Source: Streptomyces paradoxus (GTDB lineage Bacteria > Actinomycetota > Actinomycetes > Streptomycetales > Streptomycetaceae). From it: 64,000 bases of DNA. Where the stretch lies: assembly GCF_014202475.1 (NCBI RefSeq), contig NZ_JACHGV010000013.1, positions 62,001 through 126,000 of the forward strand, given 5' to 3'. Position numbers and translations under genes: made by a program. Shown in pieces: positions 41,400-50,487 of the stretch. Position 1 is the stretch's first letter. Every line of letters begins with the position of its first letter. The notes beneath the pieces were generated by a model, which made no database searches, was not told where the DNA came from, and saw only the letters and a program-made list of their open reading frames with translations.

Positions 41400-44300
41400 T
41401 CAGCCGGCGGCGTACACGTCCTCGGTGTAGCGCCCGTCCGCGATCAGCCCGTCGAGCCACTGCTCGGCGGCCGTCTCGTCGGCGTCCGGTGTGTGCTTCC
41501 GGAACAGCGTACGGAACGCCTCCCGCACCCCGGGCGCCATCCGCGAACCGTCTCCGCAGACGTACACCCGCGCCCCGGCGGCCAGCAGGGCCCAGACCTC
41601 CTCGGCCTCGGCGGCGATCCGGTGCTGCACGAACCGCACCTCGCCCTCGGGTGTCTCGCTGAAGGCGGGGCGCAGGGATACGGCTCCGGCGGTCTCGGCG
41701 GCGCGCAGTTCGGCGGCGTGCAGGAAGTCCGCGTCGGGGGCGTCGCAGCCGAAGTAGCACAGGGCCGGGGCGGGTTCGGCGCCCGCCGCGACGGCTGCCG
41801 TACGGTCGGCGATGACGCCGCGGAACGGGGCGAGGCCGGTGCCCGCCGCGACCATGACGACCGGTGCCGGATCGCCGGTGACGTCGATGCGGAAGGCCTC
41901 CCGGCACGGCTGCACCCGCGCGTACAGCGTGTCACCGGGTTCCACGGAGGTCAGGTGCCCGGAGCCGGTGCCGCGGTAGAGGCCCTTGCCGGAGCGGGCG
42001 GGTGCCTCCAGCAGCGAGACCATCAGATCCACGTGGCCGGGGTCGACGGCCGGCGAGGAGGAGATGGAGTAGTGGCGCGGGCGCAGCGGGGTGAGGAGGT
42101 CGAGGAGCAGCGGCCAGTCCAGGGCGCCGCGCAGCGCCGGGTGGTCTTCCAGGATCTCCACGAGGGTGCGCGGGTCGTCGGTGAGGGCGGCCAGGGCCGC
42201 GCGCTCCGGCGGGCAGGGGTTGGCGGCGGCGAGCGCGGCCAGCTGCCCGGCGTTCGGGCGCTCCTGCAGCTCCACGTGGTGGGTGAGGAGCTGCCGTACC
42301 GTCACGGGGCGGTCCACGGCGATGCCGTCGCGGCGCGGGCGGGTGGCGCGGATGTCGAGGACGGTGTCGAGGTCGGCGCCGAGCGCGGCGGCGGCGCGGG
42401 TGACGAGGTCCGGGGCGTTGGCGGGCAGCACGGTGAGGTGGTCGGCCGTGCGGTAGGTGACGCCGTCGGGCAGGGCGACGCGGAGGAACCGCTTGCGCCG
42501 GGCGTAACCGGGGGCCGTGAGGTCGCGGGCCTCGGTGACGCGCACGGGGACGAGACCGTGCCGCTCGGCGAGGGCGTCCAGCGGCCCGCCGGTCAGGGTG
42601 CGGACCTCGTAGGAGGAGGTCGTGGGCTCAGGGTCCGGCGTTGTGGCGTCCGGGTCGCCGTAGCGCTCCAGCAGGGCGGTGCGCAGGGCGGCCGTGAAGG
42701 TGCGGACGGTGCCGGAGAGGTCGCCGGAGGCGTCGGCGGCGGCGCGTTCCAGCAGCCGGGCGGCGCCGGATGCGGCGAGCCGCTCGTCGATGCGGGTGGG
42801 GACGTGCTGGTAGGTGGCGGCCCAGTTGCGGTCGCCGACGCCGAGGACGGCGTACGTCACGCCGGACAGGTCGTGGGCCCCCTCCAGCCGGGCGGTGAAG
42901 GCGGTGGCGTCGTCGGTGGGGCGGCCGTTGTAGGAGGCGGCGGTGATGACGACGGGCCGGTCGGTGGGCAGTCCGCCCGCGTAGGCGTCGAGTGGGGCCA
43001 CCTCGGTGGCGCAGCCGACGGCGGCGGCCTCGTCGGCGAGTTGTGCGGCGAAGTCGCGGCAGGTGCCGTAGTTGCTGCCGTGCAGGAAGAGGGCGGCGGT
43101 GCCGGGGCGGACGCGGGCGGGCAGGCCCTGCGGCTCGGCCGAGGCGGTGTCCTGGGCGGGGGCGGCCCCGGGCAGCGGCGTGTGGACGCGGTCGGCGCGG
43201 GTGCGCGGCGCGAGTGCGAGGGTGAAGCCCTCGGGCTTGAGGGTGAGGGTCTCCTTGACCGTGAGCCGGTAGTCGGCGTGGTCGCGCAGCCGGTAGCGGT
43301 GGACGAGCATGGCCAGCAGCATGGTCGCCTCGTGCAGCGCGAACTGGCGCCCGATGCAGGCGCGCTCGCCGGTGCCGAACGGCTTGAAGGCGTGTACCGG
43401 CCGCTCTGCCTCCGCCTCGGGGGTGAAGCGGGAGGGGTCGAACAGCTCGGGGTTGTCGCCCCACACGGGCTGCCGGTGCAGCATCGGCGTGAGGACCAGG
43501 GCGGACTGTCCGGCGCGCAGTGGGATGCGCCCGCCGACCAGGGTGTCCTCGCGGGCCTGCCGGGAGAACACGGCGGCCGTGGGCCAGAGCCGCAGGGCCT
43601 CGTTGAGCACCTGGCGGGTGTAGGTGAGCCTGCCGACCTCGTCGTACGTGGGCTCGGGGTCGGCCTGGCCGCCCCACAGCTCGTCGGCCTCGCGCTGCAC
43701 CAGCTGGAGGGCGGTGGGGTGCTTGGCGAGGTAGTACAGCGCGAAGGACATGGCGCCGGAGGTGGTCTCGTGCCCGGCGATCAGGAAGGTGATGACCTGG
43801 TTGCGGATGTTGGCGGTGTCGAGTGGGGTGCCGTCGGCCGGGTGCTCGGCGGTGAGCATCAGGCCGAGGAGGTCCTCGGCGTCGCTCTGGTCGGTGCCGG
43901 TGCGGGCGGCGATGACGTCGTCGACGACCCGGGCGAGGTAGCCGGAGTCGTCGCGGAAGGCCGCGTCCCGCGCCGAGTAGTCCTTCCCGGGGACGCGCGC
44001 CAGGCGGGTCATGCTCCACTCCAGGCAGCGGACCATCGACTCGACGAAGGGGTGCGGCTCGGCCCGCTCGAAGGAGCCGAAGTCGTAGCCGAACCCGGCG
44101 AGTCCGATGGTGTCGAGCGTCATGCGGGTCATGTCGTCGGGGACGTTCACCGGCCGTCCGGCGCGGGCGTCGCGGTCCCAGGAGGCGATGAGCCGGCGGG
44201 CCACCTTCAGCATCACGGGGTGGTAGGTGCGCATCGAGCCCAGCGCGAAGGCGGGCATCAGGATGTCGTGCGCCTTCGCCCAGTTGGGCTCGTCGTTGTA

Positions 44301-44585
44301 CGCCGTGAACAGGCCGTCGGCGGCGAACTCCCGGACGTTCTCCAGGCCCGGCCCGATGTGCTTGGCGAACCGCTGCTCGTCCGCGAGGTCGGCCACGAGG
44401 TCCAGGTCGCCCACGAACAGGGTGTCCCGCCCGTACAGCCGCCGCACGAACACGGGCCCGTGCTCGCGCATCAGGTCCATGGCCTGCTGGACGGGCGCGC
44501 CGCCGGGTCCGGTGGCGGAGATGTCGGCGACGGGGACGCCGGGGAGGGTGTCGGCGGTCAGGGGGGTCTGTCCGGTGGGGGGCAT
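41400..44585 (-). CDS. Self-sufficient cytochrome P450-reductase fusion (CYP102/P450-BM3 type)
   Basis: 1061-residue single-polypeptide monooxygenase. The P450 domain (about 1-450) has I-helix LIAGHETTSG, ExxR in NEALRLWP and heme loop FGTGERACIGRQFALHEA. The linker is followed by an FMN flavodoxin-like domain (LFLHGSNYGTCRDFA) and an FAD/NADPH CPR domain (RHYSISSSP, VAAGTGLAPFRG, YVCGDGSRMAPGV). Electrons pass NADPH-FAD-FMN-heme, so no separate ferredoxin is needed. Typical substrates are medium- to long-chain fatty acids. The start at MPPTGQ is taken from P450-BM3-like length. It is divergent from a PAS-LuxR regulator with a dyad between them. Confidence 0.95.
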   Translation of the reverse strand: MPPTGQTPLTADTLPGVPVADISATGPGGAPVQQAMDLMREHGPVFVRRLYGRDTLFVGDLDLVADLADEQRFAKHIGPGLENVREFAADGLFTAYNDEPNWAKAHDILMPAFALGSMRTYHPVMLKVARRLIASWDRDARAGRPVNVPDDMTRMTLDTIGLAGFGYDFGSFERAEPHPFVESMVRCLEWSMTRLARVPGKDYSARDAAFRDDSGYLARVVDDVIAARTGTDQSDAEDLLGLMLTAEHPADGTPLDTANIRNQVITFLIAGHETTSGAMSFALYYLAKHPTALQLVQREADELWGGQADPEPTYDEVGRLTYTRQVLNEALRLWPTAAVFSRQAREDTLVGGRIPLRAGQSALVLTPMLHRQPVWGDNPELFDPSRFTPEAEAERPVHAFKPFGTGERACIGRQFALHEATMLLAMLVHRYRLRDHADYRLTVKETLTLKPEGFTLALAPRTRADRVHTPLPGAAPAQDTASAEPQGLPARVRPGTAALFLHGSNYGTCRDFAAQLADEAAAVGCATEVAPLDAYAGGLPTDRPVVITAASYNGRPTDDATAFTARLEGAHDLSGVTYAVLGVGDRNWAATYQHVPTRIDERLAASGAARLLERAAADASGDLSGTVRTFTAALRTALLERYGDPDATTPDPEPTTSSYEVRTLTGGPLDALAERHGLVPVRVTEARDLTAPGYARRKRFLRVALPDGVTYRTADHLTVLPANAPDLVTRAAAALGADLDTVLDIRATRPRRDGIAVDRPVTVRQLLTHHVELQERPNAGQLAALAAANPCPPERAALAALTDDPRTLVEILEDHPALRGALDWPLLLDLLTPLRPRHYSISSSPAVDPGHVDLMVSLLEAPARSGKGLYRGTGSGHLTSVEPGDTLYARVQPCREAFRIDVTGDPAPVVMVAAGTGLAPFRGVIADRTAAVAAGAEPAPALCYFGCDAPDADFLHAAELRAAETAGAVSLRPAFSETPEGEVRFVQHRIAAEAEEVWALLAAGARVYVCGDGSRMAPGVREAFRTLFRKHTPDADETAAEQWLDGLIADGRYTEDVYAAG

Positions 44586-44662
44586 GACGCGGCAACTGCC
44601 TTTCGCGGTACGGAAGTACTGCGCTCCAGCGTGATCCACCGGGCCCGGGGGGCCGCGCCGTG

Positions 44663-44684
44663 GCACTGCATGATTGTGTAGTGC
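44663..44684. promoter_or_regulatory. Dyad GCACTGCA-N6-TGTAGTGC between P450 fusion and LuxR regulator
   Basis: 8-bp arms with one mismatch and a 6-bp spacer, centred between the divergent starts at 44585 and 44738. It is a likely binding site for the PAS-LuxR regulator. The dyad overlaps the alternative upstream GTG of that gene, supporting the downstream start. Confidence 0.55.
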
Positions 44685-44737
44685 GAGCAGACGTGCCGCT
44701 CTTGCGCGGGGGCGGCCCGGTATGGCAGGAGAGGCTC

Positions 44738-45385
44738 GTGGACCTGGCCCGGCAGGAGGCCGTGACGTGGCGCAACCGCGCCCTGCTCCTGTTCGACCGG
44801 GTCGCGATGCCGGTCGCGGTGTGCGACGTGTACGGGGCGGTGCTGCTGGCCAATCCGGCCATGGCCGCGGAGTGCGGTACGACGCCGGGGCGGTTGCGCG
44901 GCCGTGACGTGCTGGAGCTGTTCAGCCCGCGGGAGGCCACGCAGGTGGAGCGCATCGCGCAGGCCCTGCGCCTGCGGCACCGTTCGCGCTATCAGGTGTC
45001 GGTGCGCTGGCGGGCCCCGGGCGGCGTGGAGCGTTACGGCGAGCTGACGGCGGATCCGGTCAGCGACACGGTGGAGGACACCCCGGCCCTGCTGGTGATG
45101 CTCCGGGTGGACACCGAACACGCCCCCTCCCCCGCCGCGCCCGCCTCGGGGGCCCCGGTCACCCCGACGGAGGCCCGCATCCTGGCGCTTCTGGCCGCCG
45201 GCGCCACCACGGCCCGGGCAGCCCGGGAGACGGGCCTGACCACGGACGGGGTGACCTACCATCTGCGCCGCCTGTCGTCCCGCTGGGGCGCGTCCAACCG
45301 CACGGAACTGGTGGCCCGGGCGTACGCCCTGGGGGTGCTGACCCCCGGGGTGTGGCCCCCGGGCGTCCCGGACGACGAGGCCTGA
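44738..45385 (+). CDS. PAS-domain LuxR/HTH transcriptional regulator
   Basis: 215-residue regulator: a PAS sensor (about 10-125; RVAMPVAVCDVYGAVLLANPAMAAECG) and a C-terminal LuxR-type helix-turn-helix (VTPTEARILALLAAGATTARAARETGLTTDGVTYHLRRLSSRWGASNRTELVARA). GTG 44738 is chosen because GGAG lies 6 nt upstream; the frame is open to a GTG at 44660. It sits divergently beside the P450-reductase fusion, so it probably controls fatty-acid hydroxylation in response to a ligand or redox signal. Confidence 0.88.
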   Translation: MDLARQEAVTWRNRALLLFDRVAMPVAVCDVYGAVLLANPAMAAECGTTPGRLRGRDVLELFSPREATQVERIAQALRLRHRSRYQVSVRWRAPGGVERYGELTADPVSDTVEDTPALLVMLRVDTEHAPSPAAPASGAPVTPTEARILALLAAGATTARAARETGLTTDGVTYHLRRLSSRWGASNRTELVARAYALGVLTPGVWPPGVPDDEA

Positions 45386-45437
45386 CGGAAATCCGGTCGC
45401 CCTCGGCACCGACGCTGTCTAATCTGACCTGACCCAC

Positions 45438-45460
45438 AAAACCTAGGACCTCTAGGTTTT
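45438..45460. promoter_or_regulatory. Inverted repeat AAAACCTAG-GACCT-CTAGGTTTT
   Basis: Perfect 9-bp arms with a 5-bp centre, AT-rich against the genome, ending 27 bp upstream of the FBP gene start. It may be an operator for that gene. A terminator for the preceding LuxR gene is possible because of the trailing T-run, though the stem has few G-C pairs. Confidence 0.6.
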
Positions 45461-45487
45461 ACGACGACCACTTACCGGGAGCCTCCC

Positions 45488-45982
45488 GTGCAGCCGCTCA
45501 CCGAGCAGGACATCCGCGCCTCCTTCATCAACTGCTCGAAGGGCGAGGCCAGGCGTCTGGCCGTGCCCCGGGACCTCGACACGCGCCCCTGGGACGATCT
45601 CGACTTCCTCGGGTGGCGTGATCCGGGGGCGCCCGACCGGAGCTATCTGGTGACCGAGCGGGCGGGGCGGCTCGTCGGCGTGTCGATGCGGTTCCAGGCC
45701 GCGCAGCGCGGGTTCCTGCACCGCAGCATGTGTTCGCTGTGCCTGACGACCCACCCGCGGGGCGGGGTCTCGCTGATGACCGCCCGCAAGGCGGGGGCGG
45801 CCGGGCGTGAGGGCAACTCCGTCGGGGCGTACATGTGCACCGACCTCGCCTGTTCCCTGTACGTGCGCGGGAAGAAGGCGCTGGAGACCGGGTCCCGGTT
45901 CGAGGAGAGCCTCAGCGTGGAGGAGCAGATCGAGCGCACCACGGGCCATCTGGCCGCCTTCCTCGACAAGGTGCACGCCTGA
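45488..45982 (+). CDS. FBP-domain (FusB-like, EF-G-binding) zinc protein
   Basis: 164-residue protein resembling the C-terminal zinc domain of fusidic-acid-resistance proteins. The four-cysteine finger is C82-x2-C85 (MCSLCLTTHPRGGVSLM) and C117-x4-C122 (YMCTDLACSLYVRGKK). Family members bind elongation factor G and release it from stalled ribosomes. It starts at GTG 45488. The strong AAAACCTAG palindrome just upstream suggests inducible control. It could contribute to ribosome rescue or drug tolerance; this is family inference only. Confidence 0.88.
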   Translation: MQPLTEQDIRASFINCSKGEARRLAVPRDLDTRPWDDLDFLGWRDPGAPDRSYLVTERAGRLVGVSMRFQAAQRGFLHRSMCSLCLTTHPRGGVSLMTARKAGAAGREGNSVGAYMCTDLACSLYVRGKKALETGSRFEESLSVEEQIERTTGHLAAFLDKVHA

Positions 45983-46093
45983 GCCCCTCGGTCGCCCGTG
46001 GTCTGCCCCGGCACTAACGTCCTTCGTGAGCGTCCTTCACGGACGTGTTCGACGGATGCGTTCGATGCGCCGGAGAAGGGGAACAGCCCGAGG

Positions 46094-47347
46094 ATGCGAG
46101 AGGTACGTGAGTGGACGGCGCAGGCCGGGCGGATCGTCAGGAAGCGTCGTGATCCCGTGGTCGTCCAGACGCTGCGGTCCGCGACCGCGGCGACGATCGC
46201 CTACGTCATCGCGCTGCGCCTGAGCCCCGAGGCGGCGCCCCTCACCGCTCCCCTGACGGCGCTCCTGGTCGTCCAGGTGACGCTGTACGCCACGCTCACC
46301 AACGGCTTCCGGCGGGTGAACGCCGTGGTGACCGGCGTTCTCCTCGCCATCGGGTTCAGCCTGCTGGTGGGCCTGACCTGGTGGAGCCTGGCGCTGCTCC
46401 TGGTGGCCTCGCTGGCCGTGGGCCGGCTGGTCAGGGTGGAGGAGTACGTACCCGAGGTCGCGATCAGCGCGATGCTCGTCCTCGGCGTCACCACCGTCGG
46501 GGACACCGCCTGGGCCCGGGTGGTGGAGACGCTGATCGGGGCGGTCGTCGGGCTCGCCTGCAATCTGCTGCTGGCTCCGCCGGTGTGGGTGGAGGAGGCG
46601 GGCGAGTCGATCGGGGACCTGGCCCGGCGGCTGCGGCAGCTGATGCTGCGCATGGGCGAGGAGGCCGCCGGCGGCACGCCCGTGGACCGCGCGGAGAAGC
46701 AGCTGCACGAGGCGCGCCGCCTGGACCACGACATCGTCGAGGTGGACGCGGCCCTCCGGCAGGCCGAGGACAGCCTGCGGCTCAATCCGCGCGTGCAGGA
46801 CAGCGTGCTGCACCGGGTCGTGCTGCGCACCGGCCTCGACACGCTGGAGATCTGCACGGTCGTCCTGCGGGTCCTCGCCCGCTCCCTCACCGACCTCGCG
46901 AAGGAGCGCGAACCGGAACCGCTGTTCGAGGCCGAGACGGGCGCCGCCCTGGAGCAGCTGCTGTCCGAGATCGCCGACGCGGTGGTGAGCTTCGCGGTGC
47001 TGGTGACCACCCACCTCAGCACGAGCGCCGAGTCGGCGGAGGAGCGTCTCGCCGCGGAACTGCGCACCGCGGCGGGCACCCGCGACAAGCTGGCCCTGCT
47101 GCTGCGCGAGGAGGCGGAGCGGGCGCCCGGGCACTGGCAGCTCCCGGGGGCCGTCCTGGCGGAGGTCAACCGCATCCTGGACGAGCTCGACACCGAGCAC
47201 CGCACCCGGCGCCTGTTCGAGGAACTGGACCGCGTGTCGCGCGAGCAGCGCGCCCGGATGCCCCGTCTGACCCGGCTGCGGGAGCGGGTGGGCGTCACGG
47301 AGCAGATGTGGCGGAACCGCGCGGGGTTCGGCGGGCGTTCTCGCTGA
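46094..47347 (+). CDS. Aromatic-acid-exporter (ArAE/FUSC)-like membrane protein 2
   Basis: 417-residue paralogue of the protein at 36146. Six helices (about 22-165; VVVQTLRSATAATIAYVIALRL...APLTAPLTALLVVQVTLYATL) are followed by a long alpha-helical cytoplasmic domain. It lacks the disordered N-terminal extension of its paralogue. ATG 46094 is preferred over a longer frame because the upstream part is not conserved-looking. It lies 111 bp after the FBP gene. Confidence 0.85.
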   Translation: MREVREWTAQAGRIVRKRRDPVVVQTLRSATAATIAYVIALRLSPEAAPLTAPLTALLVVQVTLYATLTNGFRRVNAVVTGVLLAIGFSLLVGLTWWSLALLLVASLAVGRLVRVEEYVPEVAISAMLVLGVTTVGDTAWARVVETLIGAVVGLACNLLLAPPVWVEEAGESIGDLARRLRQLMLRMGEEAAGGTPVDRAEKQLHEARRLDHDIVEVDAALRQAEDSLRLNPRVQDSVLHRVVLRTGLDTLEICTVVLRVLARSLTDLAKEREPEPLFEAETGAALEQLLSEIADAVVSFAVLVTTHLSTSAESAEERLAAELRTAAGTRDKLALLLREEAERAPGHWQLPGAVLAEVNRILDELDTEHRTRRLFEELDRVSREQRARMPRLTRLRERVGVTEQMWRNRAGFGGRSR

Positions 47348-47392
47348 GGGGAACGCCGGCAAGGGCCGGCACTTGACGCGAGGAGCGGGCCG

Positions 47393-48499
47393 ATGGCCGA
47401 CACGACCGTGCGGATCGACGGGAACACACTGCGGCTGCCGGGCGGGGTCGCCGTACGGTTCATCCGCACGCTGCGCCTGCCGGAGACCGGGACCCATCCG
47501 CTGCCGCCGGGGCTCGGCGAGTTCCCGGTGCGGCGGGTCGCGGACTACGGGGACAGGGTTCCGGAGGCGTGGCGGGCGCGCGGCGGTGTGATGCTGCCGG
47601 TGTATCTGCGCGAGGCGATGTGGCTGAGTTTCGCGGGCACCTCGGAGCCGGCCGCGCTGCAGGTCGGGGTCGGCAAGGTGTGCGCGGTCTCGGGTCGCCC
47701 CTGGAGCGACCGCCTGGCCCGGGGTCCGCAGAACTACGTGGTGCTCCCCCGCCAGCCCTGGCTGGACGGCATCAACTCCGGCACGGGTACGGTCCGGCAG
47801 TTCGTGGCCGTCCCGCTCGGCCTGGGCGCCACCGTGGAGGGGCAGGTCACGGGCGAGGAGGTGTGGGGCGGGGTCCAGCTGCAGAACTTCGCGCTGAACG
47901 ACCGGGAGCTGGCGCGGTGGCGTGCCGAGGAGCGGCAGCGGGCGGAGCGGCAGCGGTCGATGCCCGCGCCGAGTGGGTACGGAGCCGCGATGCCCATGGC
48001 GGCCCCGCCCGTGTCCGCCGGCTTCGGCGCCCCGATGCCCATGGCGGCACCGCCCGCGCCCGGGTCGGTTCCGGCGCCGGCCGCGAGTGCCGCTCCGGCG
48101 GGCCCGCCCCGTGCGGCCGCCGCGATGGGTCTGGGCGTCGGCGGTTCCATGCGGCAGGAGGTCTACCAGGACGACCGGCCCCTCACGGACTGGTCGGAGC
48201 AGCCCGCGGGCCGGGTCTTCGTCCACCTGGTCACTCCCCCGGAGTGGCGCCGCATCACCGGCGAGGCCGCTCCGCCGTCGCCGGTCGACCGGGCCGCGTA
48301 CACCCGGGCGGGCCTGCCCTGGTTCGACTACTACGACGAGGACGCGCAGGACCTGGCCCCCACCGGCACGCTCCAGTCCGTGAAGCCGGTCGGCGACTGG
48401 CTCGGCGACGACCACGAGCCCTGGCAGCCGCCCGCGCCGGGGCAGACCCACCAGCTCAAGGACGCCCCGGGCGAACCGGTCGAGGACGGGGACTGGTAG
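47393..48499 (+). CDS. Conserved hypothetical protein with split alpha/beta domains and Pro/Met-rich linker
   Basis: 368-residue soluble protein. The first 190 residues (LRLPGGVAVRFIRTLRLPETGTHPLPPGLGEFPVRRVADY, GGVMLPVYLREAMWLSFAG) appear to be one folded region. A linker with two MPMAAPP copies follows (about 203-255), then a C-terminal region (RQEVYQDDRPLTDWSEQPAGRVFVHLVTPPEWRRITGE). I recall similar actinobacterial proteins only as hypothetical. There is no signal peptide or membrane segment. It follows the exporter-like gene by 45 bp and may be co-transcribed. Confidence 0.78.
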   Translation: MADTTVRIDGNTLRLPGGVAVRFIRTLRLPETGTHPLPPGLGEFPVRRVADYGDRVPEAWRARGGVMLPVYLREAMWLSFAGTSEPAALQVGVGKVCAVSGRPWSDRLARGPQNYVVLPRQPWLDGINSGTGTVRQFVAVPLGLGATVEGQVTGEEVWGGVQLQNFALNDRELARWRAEERQRAERQRSMPAPSGYGAAMPMAAPPVSAGFGAPMPMAAPPAPGSVPAPAASAAPAGPPRAAAAMGLGVGGSMRQEVYQDDRPLTDWSEQPAGRVFVHLVTPPEWRRITGEAAPPSPVDRAAYTRAGLPWFDYYDEDAQDLAPTGTLQSVKPVGDWLGDDHEPWQPPAPGQTHQLKDAPGEPVEDGDW

Positions 48500-48589
48500 G
48501 CGGCCGGGGCCCACCGTTGTTGCACCCGGCGGCGCGGAAACGTCAAGGTGGCTGTCACGACGGGGACCAGTGACGACTTGAGGGGCGAC

Positions 48590-49780
48590 ATGGACAGTGG
48601 AGGCTGGAGCAGGCGCCGGTTCGTCGGCGCACTGGCGGGCGGGGTCGCCGCGGCGGCACTGCCGGCCTGCGACAACTCTCCCGCGCCGGCGGCGACTCCG
48701 GCCCCGGAGCCCGAGGCGAGCACGAGCCCGTCGCGGGCCCGGCGCCCCTCCGGGCCCCGCCCGCTGTACCTCGGCACCTACACGTCCGCCGAGGGCGGCG
48801 GCAAGGGCATCGGCCTGGCCACGTACGACGCGGCGACGGGCCGGATCACCGGCGCCGGCACGATCGGCGGCGTCGGTGACCCGTCGTATCTGGCGATCCA
48901 CCCGGACCGCCGCACGCTGTACGCGGTGGACGAGCGTGACGACGGTGCCGTGACCGCCGTGCGGCTGTCCGACCGGAAGGTGCTGGGCAGCCGCAGCACC
49001 GGCGGGGCGGCCCCCTGCCATCTGTCGGTGCATCCGGGCGGGCGCTGGCTGCTCAGCGCGAACTACGGCTCGGGCAGCGTGGCCGTGCATCCCATCGACG
49101 CCTCGGGCGCCCTGGGCGAGCGCTCCGACCTCGTCCGGCACACCAGTCCGCCGCCCGGCCCGGGCCAGGAGGGCCCGCACGCCCACCAGTTCGTCACGAG
49201 TCCGGACGGGGGCCATGTCCTCGCCGTCGATCTGGGGACGGACACCGTCTACACGTACCGGCTGGACGACAAGGCCGGCACGCTGAGCGAGGTCGCGCAG
49301 GCGCACACCCGGCCGGGGGCGGGGCCGCGCCACCTCACGTTCCACCCGGGCGGGCGATACGCGTACCTCGCCAACGAGGTCGACAACACGGTGGCGGTCT
49401 GCTCGTACGACGCCGCCTCCGGCCGTGTGGAGGTCGGCGAGGCGCAGTCCACGGGCACGGGTTCGGGCACCAGCTACCCGGCGCAGATCCTGGTGACCGC
49501 CGACGGCCGCTACGCCTATCTCGCCAACCGCGGCCACAACAGCCTCACCCGTTACGCCGTCGAGGCGGACGGCGCCCGGCTCAGGCTGCTCGGCACGGTG
49601 CCGGTGGGCGGGGACTTCCCGCGGCAGATCGCCTTCTCGCCGGAGGGCACGCTGCTGTTCGCGGCGAATCAGAAGTCCTCCACCGTCACCGTCTTCAGCG
49701 TGGACGGGGCGAACGGTGAACTGCGGCGCGCTGGCGAATCGTTCCCCTCACCCGTCGCCGTCTGTGCGCTGCCGCTGTAG
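48590..49780 (+). CDS. Lactonase-family beta-propeller lipoprotein
   Basis: 396-residue seven-bladed propeller of the 6-phosphogluconolactonase/3-carboxymuconate-cyclase-like family (PLYLGTYTS, PSYLAIHPDRRTLYAVDE, HLSVHPGGRWLLSANYGSGSV, GPRHLTFHPGGRYAYLANEVDNTV). It is exported: a Tat-type SRRRFVG leader and lipobox LPAC with C27 predict a membrane-anchored lipoprotein. A Pro/Ser spacer follows. ATG 48590 has GAGGGG upstream. It may hydrolyse extracellular lactones. Its last 33 bp overlap the convergent DUF2470 gene. Confidence 0.9.
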   Translation: MDSGGWSRRRFVGALAGGVAAAALPACDNSPAPAATPAPEPEASTSPSRARRPSGPRPLYLGTYTSAEGGGKGIGLATYDAATGRITGAGTIGGVGDPSYLAIHPDRRTLYAVDERDDGAVTAVRLSDRKVLGSRSTGGAAPCHLSVHPGGRWLLSANYGSGSVAVHPIDASGALGERSDLVRHTSPPPGPGQEGPHAHQFVTSPDGGHVLAVDLGTDTVYTYRLDDKAGTLSEVAQAHTRPGAGPRHLTFHPGGRYAYLANEVDNTVAVCSYDAASGRVEVGEAQSTGTGSGTSYPAQILVTADGRYAYLANRGHNSLTRYAVEADGARLRLLGTVPVGGDFPRQIAFSPEGTLLFAANQKSSTVTVFSVDGANGELRRAGESFPSPVAVCALPL

Positions 49781-50476
49781 GGCCCGCGGGCACGACGCGG
49801 CACTGGCCTGCCCGAGCAGGATGTGCATGCGTTCGGTGAGCTGCGCGACGTCGTCGGCGGGCGCGTGGAAGGCGAGGCGTACGTCGCCGTGGGCGCGGGC
49901 GCGTTCGACGCGCAGCGTCAGCCCGTGCCGGTCGACCGCGAGGGGCTGGACGCGGACCGCGCCGTGCAGGCTGTCGGAGTCGACGAGCCGGGTGAGCCGC
50001 TCGACGGCGTCGGCGTGGCAGTCGGCGAGGTGGGTCAGCAGCCGGGCCTCGGCCGTGGTGAGCGGGTCGGCCGCGGCGGCGGCGAACTCGTCGAGGTCCA
50101 CGACCACGGAGCCGGACGGCTGCCGCAGCACCACGCGTGTGGGCGTGAAGGCGAGCCGCTCGCCCTCGACGGCGAACCAGCCCGCGAGCCACAGCCGGGC
50201 GCGGATCCGGTTGCGGAGCGGGACGGGCGCGACGTCGGCGAACTCCAGCACCGCGGACGGCTCGCCGCGGGGCGCGCAGATCGCGGCCGCGAGCAGGGCG
50301 CTGTCCTCGGGCACGTCCACGTACACGCGGCCGTCCTCGCCCACGGTGTGCGCGCCGACCAGCTCCTCCTTCGTGCCCTCCGCGGTCACGGAGCAGGACC
50401 ACGCGGCGGCGAGCACCGAGCGCGCCCGTTCCGCGGCGGCGGGAGCCGCTGTCCAGCTGTGGCTGTCGTCACCCAT
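49748..50476 (-). CDS. DUF2470 protein under iron-box control
   Basis: 242-residue split-barrel-like protein with a C-terminal DUF2470/HugZ-like segment (TTAEARLLTHLADCHADAVERLTRLV). Relatives are linked with heme or siderophore iron use. AAGGAGG sits 6 nt before the ATG, and a 19-bp iron box (50488-50506) overlaps this ribosome site. DmdR/IdeR-type repression by Fe(II) is therefore expected, with expression in iron starvation. The 3' end overlaps the lactonase gene by 33 bp. The enzymatic role is unproven. Confidence 0.85.
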   Translation of the reverse strand: MGDDSHSWTAAPAAAERARSVLAAAWSCSVTAEGTKEELVGAHTVGEDGRVYVDVPEDSALLAAAICAPRGEPSAVLEFADVAPVPLRNRIRARLWLAGWFAVEGERLAFTPTRVVLRQPSGSVVVDLDEFAAAAADPLTTAEARLLTHLADCHADAVERLTRLVDSDSLHGAVRVQPLAVDRHGLTLRVERARAHGDVRLAFHAPADDVAQLTERMHILLGQASAASCPRALQRQRTDGDG

Positions 50477-50487
50477 CCCAGACCTCC

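Noticed and set aside
41373..44681. An open frame of about 1100 codons antisense to the P450-reductase fusion
   Set aside because: High G+C DNA leaves the antisense frame open; the minus-strand frame contains all P450, FMN and FAD motifs, whereas the plus frame is low-complexity Gly/Val/Ala with no domain.
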